Positions 58,440 through 64,000 of a stretch of DNA of 64,000 nucleotides are shown here, piece by piece. The notes under the pieces were generated by a model. That model ran no database searches and was not told the DNA's origin. It saw only the letters and a list, made by a program, of their open reading frames with translations. Made by a program: the position numbers and the translations under genes. The first letter of the stretch is position 1, and each line of letters starts with the position of its first letter. This DNA is from an uncultured Candidatus Binatia bacterium (GTDB taxonomy: Bacteria > Desulfobacterota > Binatia > Bin18): the NCBI GenBank assembly GCA_958296235.1, contig OY282457.1, positions 1,612,501-1,676,500 of the forward strand, given 5' to 3'.

Positions 58440-59246
58440 ATGTCAAGCAATGTTGCTGCCCAGGACCTTTCTCCGCAAGAGATCATGGCTGTTTTTCTTG
58501 CCCGCGACCTGAAGGACCGGGAACATGTGATGGTCGGAGTGGCCATGCCCATTGTTGAAGCCGCGGTGCGCCTGGCCCATCTGCTGCACGGTCCCAATAT
58601 GGAGCTGATCTTCTTTGGCACCCGTATGAATGTGGCCGACCGGTACACCCTTCCCCTGCCGGCCTTTGCCTGGGATAACCGGGTGGTCCGCTGGGCCGAG
58701 TCGTTCAGCGACACGGGCCATCGTTTCGAGGACGTCAAGCACTGGCATAAGCGCGTGTTTTTTATTGGTGGGGTCCAGGTTGACCCACACGGCAATACCA
58801 ACCTGATCGGCGTGGGACCGGACTATGCCACCCTCCGCTTTCGCGGCCCCGGTTCGGTCGGGACGCCAACACTCAGCACCCACGTTGGCCGCTATTATAT
58901 TGTCCTCAATTCACACTCGCCGCGGATTCTGGTTGAGCGCTGCGATTATATGAGTACCTATGGCTGGGGCGGGGGCGGGGCGGATGCCCGTAAAAAGCTG
59001 GGGCTGCCCGGCGGGGGCCCCAAGTATTGTGTCACCCCGCTGTGCGTCATGGATTTTGACGAAGAGGACAAGCATATGCGTCTGCATTCGGTCCACCCAG
59101 GGGTGACGCCAGAAGAGGTGCAGGCCCAAACCGGCTTTGCCCTCACAATGCCGGACCAACTCCCCACCACACCCACGCCCACCCCGGAAGAGCTGCACGC
59201 GCTGCGCACCCGGGTCGATCCCGAGGGCCGCCTGAGAAGGATGTAA
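58440..59246 (+). CDS. Family I CoA-transferase beta subunit, IpdB-like
   Basis: A 268-residue partner of the preceding gene. Signatures: HKRVFFIGGVQVDPHGNTNL, RGPGSVGTPTL, and the closing VMDFDEEDKHMRLHSVHPGVTPEEVQAQTGF, all in the order of the IpdB/GctB-like beta subunits. The usual catalytic-Glu motif of true CoA-transferases (ENG/EGG near the N-terminus) is not evident, which supports the IpdB-like hydrolase reading. Start ATG 58440 with GAGGAAAA upstream. Confidence 0.85.
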   Translation: MSSNVAAQDLSPQEIMAVFLARDLKDREHVMVGVAMPIVEAAVRLAHLLHGPNMELIFFGTRMNVADRYTLPLPAFAWDNRVVRWAESFSDTGHRFEDVKHWHKRVFFIGGVQVDPHGNTNLIGVGPDYATLRFRGPGSVGTPTLSTHVGRYYIVLNSHSPRILVERCDYMSTYGWGGGGADARKKLGLPGGGPKYCVTPLCVMDFDEEDKHMRLHSVHPGVTPEEVQAQTGFALTMPDQLPTTPTPTPEELHALRTRVDPEGRLRRM

Positions 59247-59253
59247 AAGAGGT

Positions 59254-59280
59254 AGGGGCAACCCCCTGTGGTTGCCCTTT
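59254..59280 (+). terminator. Hairpin after the CoA-transferase pair
   Basis: An 8-bp perfect stem GGGCAACC/GGTTGCCC with a six-base loop followed by TTTCCC, 8 bp after the beta-subunit stop. The short T-run makes it a moderate terminator. Confidence 0.6.
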
Positions 59281-59355
59281 CCCAGAGAGGGTCAGGGTGA
59301 GGGTTCCTTGCCCATAAGAGAGCGTCACCCGACAGCCCCATAGGGAAGCCATCCG

Positions 59356-59664
59356 CTATTTTGCATCACAGGTTTCAAACAGGCCGGGCATCTCTTCTTC
59401 GGCAACAACGAGCGCCGATGTCGGTCGCAACGCGATACCGCTGGCCTGTCCGCCGGTTGCGCTGCCGTCCGTATTGATATGCTCCAGGCGAGCCGTGCAG
59501 GTTCCGTCGCCTTGGGTGTCGTATCCGACGACACGAAAAGGCACCAGGACCAGGGTCCCGGTCGGTTCCGGCTCGACCGGCTCCCGCACCGTCTCTGTCA
59601 TCCCCGGCCCAATCACCTGGACGCGGTAATTCTCTTCTTTTGAAACATCCCGTACTGGTCGCAT
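59356..59664 (-). CDS. Small protein of unknown function
   Basis: A 102-residue acidic protein, not recognised. It begins RPVRDVSKEENYRVQVIGPG and has a beta-rich middle (TGTLVLVPFRVVGYD, CTARLEHINTDG). The ATG at 59664 is supported by AAGGAG 8 bases upstream; the longer frame to 59787 is not. No signal peptide or membrane segment. It is divergent from hppA, with about 270 bp between them in which I see no other gene. Confidence 0.5.
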   Translation of the reverse strand: MRPVRDVSKEENYRVQVIGPGMTETVREPVEPEPTGTLVLVPFRVVGYDTQGDGTCTARLEHINTDGSATGGQASGIALRPTSALVVAEEEMPGLFETCDAK

Positions 59665-59931
59665 CTCTGTCTCCTTCACGCCGTCCGAGGGTACAGTGTG
59701 ATCGTCCTCGCCGGCAGGCGTGTACATAGCAAACCACGCCCGGCCTGACAGCCTCCCCTGAGTGAGCCTTTCCGGTCTCGATGTCACACGCTTTTCACCT
59801 ATGTGGCCCTTTACTCTTTTCTCAGAAGCGTTTATCTTCCCCGCGTACCGCTTCGGGTGTGGCCCCGTGTGCCGACACCCAGCGGAGGGCAGTCATTCAG
59901 TATTCCCAGAGACGAGGAGGGTAATAGAAAC

Positions 59932-61998
59932 ATGGACATCACCTCTGATGCGGTGTCTCTCTACGCAATGATTCTCGGCGCGGTCGGGCTGATTGTGGCG
60001 TTTGTTATTTTCAAATCCGTTTCCAGTCAGCCTGACGGCAATGAACGCATGCAGGAGATTGCCAGCTCTATCTATGAAGGGGCAATGGCTTTTCTGAAGC
60101 GTGAATATCGAATCTTGAGCATTTTCGTGCTGGTTGTCTTTGGCCTGCTCGCCTGGAAGGTCGCGCTTGAGACCGGCATCGCCTTTCTCGCCGGCGCGAT
60201 TTGTTCCGTGCTGGCCGGCTATCTCGGCATGCAGTCGGCCACTAAGGCGAATGTCCGCACCTCTCAGGCCGCCATGGCAGAGGGCGAAGGGGCCGCGCTG
60301 CTGGTCGCGTTCAACGGCGGCGCGGTCATGGGTCTGTCGGTCGCCAGCCTCGGTCTGCTCGGGGTCGGCGCCTTTCTCGGCCTGTACTCTGACCCGGCAA
60401 CCTCAAAATACATCAGCGGCTTTGCTATGGGCGCCAGTTCCATCGCCCTGTTTGCTCGGGTCGGGGGCGGTATTTATACCAAGGCGGCAGATGTCGGCAG
60501 CGACCTGGTCGGCAAGGTTGAGGCCGGCATCCCCGAAGATGACCCTCGCAATCCCGGTGTGATTGCCGATAACGTGGGGGATAATGTCGGTGATGTGGCC
60601 GGCATGGGCGCGGACATTTTCGAATCCTATGTGGGTTCCATCATTGCGACCATCGCCATCGGCGCCACCGTGTACGGCACGGCGTTTACCAACCTCGGCC
60701 GGTCAGGCGTCGAGGCGGACGTCGTCCGCAACGGGTTGATGGCGTTGCCGCTAAGCATGGCCGTGGTCGGCTTACTGGCTTCGTTTCTGGGCATCTTCTC
60801 CATGAAAGCCCTCAAAAACGCCGGTCCACAAAACGCGCTGCGCTACGCCGGCTTCATCGCTGCGGGCGCGTTCATCGTCGCGGCCTTGGTTCTCGTAAGC
60901 GTGTTTCCCGTGGCGACTGGTATTTTCTGGGCCGTTACCGCTGGCTGCGTCGTCGGGGTCGGGATTGGGCTCATCACCGAATATTACACCTCAGCCGCCC
61001 CGGTCACACGCGTGGCAGAAGCCAGTAAGACGGGCTATGCCACCAACATCATTCACGGCATGGCGGTCGGCCTGGAGAGCTGTGCCCTGCCCGTGCTGGC
61101 CATTTGCCTGGCCATTTTTATTGCCAACCACTTTGCCGGCCTGTACGGCATCGGGATTGCCGGCGTCGGCATGCTGGCTACGGTTGGAGTGACTATGACC
61201 GTGGATGCCTACGGCCCGGTGGCCGATAATGCCGGCGGTATTTCCGAGATGGCCGAACTTGGCCCGGACGTGCGTAAGATCACCGACGGCCTGGACGCCT
61301 TGGGCAATACCACGGCAGCAATGGGGAAAGGCTTTGCCATCGGCTCTGCCGCCCTGACCGCCCTGGCCCTGTTTTCCGCGTTCACCCAAGCCGTTGACCA
61401 GAATCGACTGGCCGCGGGAATGGAACCCTTGCTCATCGTGGTGACTGATCCGATCGTGGTCATTGGCCTGCTCCTGGGCGGCATTCTGCCGTTCTTTATC
61501 GGAGCCCTGACGATGACCGCGGTGGGCCGGGCCGCCGGTCAGATGGTAGATGAAATCCGGCGGCAGTTCCGCGAAATCCCCGGTCTGCTCGAAGGCAAGC
61601 CAGGCGCGAAGCCGGATGCGGCCCGCTGTGTGGACATTTCAACCGCGGCGGCGCTCAAGGAAATGATCCTGCCCGGTCTGACCGCGGTAGTCGCGCCGGT
61701 CGTGGTCGGTCTGGTCCTTGGCGCGGCAGCCCTGGGTGGCATGCTGGCCGGGGCAACCGTTACTGGCGTGTTGCTGGCTCTGCTCATGGCCAACGCCGGT
61801 GGAGCCTGGGACAACGCCAAGAAGGCAATTGAAAAGGGCGAGATCGAGGGCGAGAGCAAAGGCTCGGAAGCCCACAAAGCCGCGGTGGTCGGCGATACAG
61901 TCGGCGACCCGTTCAAAGACACCTCCGGCCCGTCGCTGAACATTCTGATCAAGCTGATGTCGGTCGTGGCCCTGGTGATTGCGCCGCTGCTGGTGTAA
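59932..61998 (+). CDS. hppA: Membrane-bound proton/sodium-pumping pyrophosphatase, K+-dependent type
   Basis: A 688-residue integral membrane pyrophosphatase with about 16 helices that couples PPi hydrolysis to H+ or Na+ export. Active-site loops: [20 protein letters not shown] and [16 protein letters not shown], later [14 protein letters not shown] and the C-terminal [17 protein letters not shown]. The K+-determining motif reads [10 protein letters not shown] (A462, G465), i.e. the alanine/glycine of K+-dependent enzymes rather than lysine/threonine. Start ATG 59932, with GAGGAGGG a little far upstream. Followed by a strong terminator. Confidence 0.95.
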   Translation: MDITSDAVSLYAMILGAVGLIVAFVIFKSVSSQPDGNERMQEIASSIYEGAMAFLKREYRILSIFVLVVFGLLAWKVALETGIAFLAGAICSVLAGYLGMQSATKANVRTSQAAMAEGEGAALLVAFNGGAVMGLSVASLGLLGVGAFLGLYSDPATSKYISGFAMGASSIALFARVGGGIYTKAADVGSDLVGKVEAGIPEDDPRNPGVIADNVGDNVGDVAGMGADIFESYVGSIIATIAIGATVYGTAFTNLGRSGVEADVVRNGLMALPLSMAVVGLLASFLGIFSMKALKNAGPQNALRYAGFIAAGAFIVAALVLVSVFPVATGIFWAVTAGCVVGVGIGLITEYYTSAAPVTRVAEASKTGYATNIIHGMAVGLESCALPVLAICLAIFIANHFAGLYGIGIAGVGMLATVGVTMTVDAYGPVADNAGGISEMAELGPDVRKITDGLDALGNTTAAMGKGFAIGSAALTALALFSAFTQAVDQNRLAAGMEPLLIVVTDPIVVIGLLLGGILPFFIGALTMTAVGRAAGQMVDEIRRQFREIPGLLEGKPGAKPDAARCVDISTAAALKEMILPGLTAVVAPVVVGLVLGAAALGGMLAGATVTGVLLALLMANAGGAWDNAKKAIEKGEIEGESKGSEAHKAAVVGDTVGDPFKDTSGPSLNILIKLMSVVALVIAPLLV

Positions 61999-62023
61999 TC
62001 ACCGTTTTTGCTGTGACGCATGA

Positions 62024-62051
62024 AGGGCGGGTCTTGTACCCGCCCTTTTTT
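62024..62051 (+). terminator. Strong terminator after hppA
   Basis: A perfect 9-bp stem AGGGCGGGT/ACCCGCCCT with a CTTGT loop and a run of six or more T residues, 26 bp after the hppA stop. Confidence 0.93.
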
Positions 62052-62082
62052 GTTAATACTCTCGGCAGAGGAGGGATACACG

Positions 62083-62400
62083 GTGGCAGAAGATAATCAG
62101 AACGAAGCTCTCCTCCAGATATTCGAGCGCTGGGAGCAGTTTAGCGACTATAATGAATGGCGGCAGCAACATAGGCGTGCTGGATTTGTCCTACACGTAA
62201 GTCTCAAGCCTGAATCGGACTATGCTCGGTATCATAGGGCCGACTGCCGCCATCTTGATTTTCGTCAGTCTCAACGCAAAAACAGGGGGCCGTTCAGGTT
62301 TACGAAAGTCTGTTCAGAGTCCCGACAAAGGTTAGAGGAGTGGCGCAGACGGAATCGGCCAAATGCCAGGAGTAGGGACTGTAGTCATTGCATACTATAG
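62083..62400 (+). CDS. Small basic protein of unknown function with Cys/His pairs
   Basis: A 105-residue protein starting at GTG 62083 behind GGAGGG. It is rich in Arg and contains [23 protein letters not shown] and the C-terminal DCSHCIL, a set of Cys and His residues that could bind zinc. No family recognised. It lies between the hppA terminator and a convergent HicAB pair, in a somewhat AT-richer strip. Confidence 0.5.
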   Translation: MAEDNQNEALLQIFERWEQFSDYNEWRQQHRRAGFVLHVSLKPESDYARYHRADCRHLDFRQSQRKNRGPFRFTKVCSESRQRLEEWRRRNRPNARSRDCSHCIL

Positions 62401-62451
62401 ACGGACACAGGTTTCGCAGGTTGGGTGAGCGAAGCGTAACCTGGCATTTCT

Positions 62452-62871
62452 CTAGGTCTCAATACTGTGGTGCAGAACAAAGTCTCGACCCGCGGACACG
62501 GCTTGGAGCAATTCGTTCAGCTTTTCCAGGGTTGGTGTCGATGTCCCCCGTTCATATCGAGCATACGCATTACGCGACTTCGCTCCTAGGCGCTCAGCCG
62601 CCTCACCCAACGAGAGCCCGCTCCGTTCGCGCTGGCGTCGCAACAACAGGCCGACCAAGCCTCGCGTATCCGGAGCGCTTACTTCAAAATCCTCCTGTTT
62701 CCCCGGATGTATTTTTACTGAGAAGTCGGGACGATTTGCCAAGCTCTCCAGTAAATCCGCAACCATGCGAAGAGCCTCTTTTCTCGTGCGGCCCTGCGTC
62801 ATGGCATCAAGAATGGGCACCTCGGCCAACCAGAACCTTCCATCTTTGTACACCTTGCCGGAAAATCGCAT
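62452..62871 (-). CDS. hicB: HicB-like antitoxin with a C-terminal helix-turn-helix
   Basis: A 139-residue antitoxin. The N-terminal HicB fold is SGKVYKDGRFWLAEVPILDAMTQGRTRKEALRMVADLLESL; a linker leads to an XRE-type helix-turn-helix (LLRRQRERSGLSLGEAAERLGAKSRNAYARYERGTSTPTLEKL). The latter should bind the operator palindrome in front of hicA. Its ATG at 62871 is one base after the hicA stop, with AAGGAAAAG as ribosome site, so the pair is cotranscribed toxin first. Confidence 0.88.
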   Translation of the reverse strand: MRFSGKVYKDGRFWLAEVPILDAMTQGRTRKEALRMVADLLESLANRPDFSVKIHPGKQEDFEVSAPDTRGLVGLLLRRQRERSGLSLGEAAERLGAKSRNAYARYERGTSTPTLEKLNELLQAVSAGRDFVLHHSIET

Positions 62872-62872
62872 A

Positions 62873-63079
62873 TCAACTTTTCCTTGTGGCTCGTTTGATG
62901 ATCGTTCGTGCCAGTTTTTCGTGAATCTCGGTATGACGCGGTATAGCCTCTTCACGCTTCCCGTCAGTCCAAACGTCATGTCGCCCGCCGTGCCGTAGAA
63001 ATGTCCAGCCGGATTGCCGGAGGATTTTTTCCAGTTCACGCCTCTTCACCCCAACGACTGTACACCTATACGTGTACAC
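62873..63079 (-). CDS. hicA: HicA-like mRNA-interferase toxin
   Basis: A small toxin with RRELEKILRQSGWTFLRHGGRHDVWTDGKREEAIPRHTEIHEKLARTIIKR: the HicA double-stranded-RNA-binding fold with its catalytic His in RHGGRHDVW. The frame opens at GTG 63079, but that codon lies in the palindrome 63059-63078; a GTG at 63049 (VKRRELEK...) is the likelier start and gives about 58 residues, normal for HicA. It is followed immediately by the antitoxin gene. Confidence 0.82.
   Translation of the reverse strand: MYTYRCTVVGVKRRELEKILRQSGWTFLRHGGRHDVWTDGKREEAIPRHTEIHEKLARTIIKRATRKS
63059..63078 (-). promoter_or_regulatory. Palindromic operator candidate of the hicAB pair
   Basis: TGTACAC-CTATAC-GTGTACA: perfect 7-bp arms, 18 of 20 positions symmetric. 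On the minus strand it lies between TTGCAA (63081-63086) and TACAGT (63057-63062), which would be -35 and -10 boxes 18 bp apart, so a bound repressor would block the promoter. The helix-turn-helix of this HicB is the obvious candidate. Confidence 0.6.
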
Positions 63080-63128
63080 ATTGCAAAAGCGAGTTATGTC
63101 CCCCCCTACAGCCCTGAACAGGCCAGAA

Positions 63129-64000
63129 TTACATCGCGTCTTTATGAATCAGCCCCTTCAGATCATCCTCCCAGGGCGGCAGTTCCAGGTCTGCCGGAAC
63201 CTCGGCGAGATGGAGCCGGTGATTGCCCTTGGGTCCGCGGCCTTCGCTGGTATCAATGAGGCGGAGTTGGTCTGCCAAACCGCCATGCTGAAGGCGCTCC
63301 CACTCTTCTTCCCAGAGCAAAATGAAATAAACGCGCTTCGGGGTTGCGGGCGGGAAATAGAAGGGGATGCGCCGGTCGGCATAATACAGGGCTCCGCTGT
63401 CAAAGCTCCGAAAAAAGAAGAGCGGCTGTTCCCCCACCCGCTCGACAACGCGGCCCATAAAAGGCTGAAAGGTCCGCGCGGCGGCAAGCGTGGGCTGAAT
63501 CACGTGGTTGATGAGCAGGAAGATACTTGTCGTGAACACCACCAGTCCGCCAAACACGCGCTCCCAGGCCTGACGCCGCAATCCCCAGACTAACAAGGCC
63601 AGCGCGCCGCCGACACCCAAAAACCAGCCGGTAAACGCGCCGGGATGATCGGCAACAATACCGGTGAACAAGGGCAGATTGCTCTGGTCTTTCGGGTGCA
63701 GAAACGGCCGAATCAGACCCAGCGGATCAAACCCGCCGGCCTGGGCAATCACACCGATAATGGCCAGACCGACAACCCCACAGCAGAGCGCGCCGGCAGC
63801 CTTCAGCAGCGCGAGAAAACCGGGGGGCAGGTCGATCTCTCCTCGACGGATTTCTTGCCACCAGGCCCCGAGCAGCAGGGCAATAGCCGGGTAAACGGGC
63901 AGGATATACACCGTGCGCTTACTGCTTGAAGCCGAGTAGAACAGAAAAATCGTTGCAATCCAGACAATCAGGTAGGTAAAGTTCTTCTCTGCCCAGCGCT
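63129..64000 (-). CDS. ArnT/PMT-like membrane glycosyltransferase, N-terminus beyond the window
   Basis: The visible 290 residues are the C-terminal part of a GT39/GT83-type polyprenyl-phosphate-dependent glycosyltransferase: FLFYSASSSKRTVYILPVYPAIALLLGAWW is the hallmark segment, followed by more membrane helices (GVVGLAIIGVIAQ, LGVGGALALLVWGL, GGLVVFTTSIFLLI) and a soluble C-terminal domain (FFRSFDSGALYYADRRIPFY). The frame is open to base 64000. Such enzymes modify lipid A or proteins with a sugar on the periplasmic side. Stop at 63129. Confidence 0.85.
   Translation of the reverse strand, partial: RWAEKNFTYLIVWIATIFLFYSASSSKRTVYILPVYPAIALLLGAWWQEIRRGEIDLPPGFLALLKAAGALCCGVVGLAIIGVIAQAGGFDPLGLIRPFLHPKDQSNLPLFTGIVADHPGAFTGWFLGVGGALALLVWGLRRQAWERVFGGLVVFTTSIFLLINHVIQPTLAAARTFQPFMGRVVERVGEQPLFFFRSFDSGALYYADRRIPFYFPPATPKRVYFILLWEEEWERLQHGGLADQLRLIDTSEGRGPKGNHRLHLAEVPADLELPPWEDDLKGLIHKDAM

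Noticed and set aside
1..64000. tRNA or rRNA genes, transposase genes
   Set aside because: Looked for T-loop words such as GGTTCGAATCC and for transposase motifs; none seen. A covariance-model scan could still find an RNA gene I missed.

Overview
The window looks like a piece of a Gram-negative, respiring, probably uncultured bacterium with fairly high GC. It encodes four outer-membrane proteins (three TonB-dependent receptors and a Tsx-like channel), a secreted PQQ alcohol dehydrogenase cluster, an alternative complex III, two desulforedoxin-like miniproteins, acyl-CoA enzymes and a membrane pyrophosphatase. This mix recalls deltaproteobacteria-like or environmental lineages, but no rRNA or strong marker is present, so the lineage is only a guess. 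No tRNA, rRNA or insertion sequence with a transposase was seen.

Layout. 1-12 kb is mostly housekeeping and catabolism: an ilvE fragment, an amino-acid/ethanolamine-type permease, a secreted protein, a flavin reductase-like protein, a Rieske ferredoxin, a leucine dehydrogenase-like enzyme, YgfZ, an amidohydrolase, two crotonases, an acyl-CoA ligase and BolA/Grx4 just beyond. 13-17.4 kb is an accessory strip: a damaged HicBA pair, small conserved proteins, an unknown two-gene unit, DUF433 and DUF2283 proteins, a Tsx-like porin and a PIN-domain gene with an overlapping partner. 17.4-21.7 kb (minus strand) is a PQQ-alcohol dehydrogenase cluster whose enzyme has the Asp-Tyr-Asp signature of lanthanide types, with a periplasmic binding protein, a CX3CH cytochrome and a YVTN propeller. 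Divergent from it, 21.9-29.1 kb encodes alternative complex III with ActC and ActD fused in one chain, so electrons from alcohol oxidation and quinol oxidation are probably handled side by side.

29.1-31.1 kb holds a 7-bp minisatellite, an RRM protein that seems to start at an ATC codon, a lactonase-like enzyme and a broken gene. 31.1-38.5 kb is a minus-strand operon: ArsC/Spx-like protein, SNF2 helicase, small coiled-coil protein, and a 1062-residue sacsin-like GHKL ATPase ending in a degenerate HNH-type zinc domain. I cannot match this set to a named defence system and regard it as a candidate new one.

43.8-48.6 kb is a type II-C CRISPR-Cas locus: a tracrRNA gene on the minus strand, cas9, a cas1 remnant with a large internal deletion, a cas2 with a one-base frameshift, and an array of 14 identical 36-bp repeats. 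Interference parts look intact while spacer acquisition looks dead. A degenerate copy of the CRISPR repeat (29 of 36 bases) lies alone about 9 kb away, upstream of a CBS-domain gene. 48.9-62 kb carries a BCCT transporter, two tandem TonB receptors, a zinc-ribbon protein, the CBS protein, an IpdAB-like CoA-transferase pair and a K+-dependent type membrane pyrophosphatase. The right end has a HicAB pair with a palindromic operator and the end of an ArnT-like glycosyltransferase. Three non-coding elements with matching ends (A, B, C) form a MITE-like family; copy A has a 10-bp target-site duplication.
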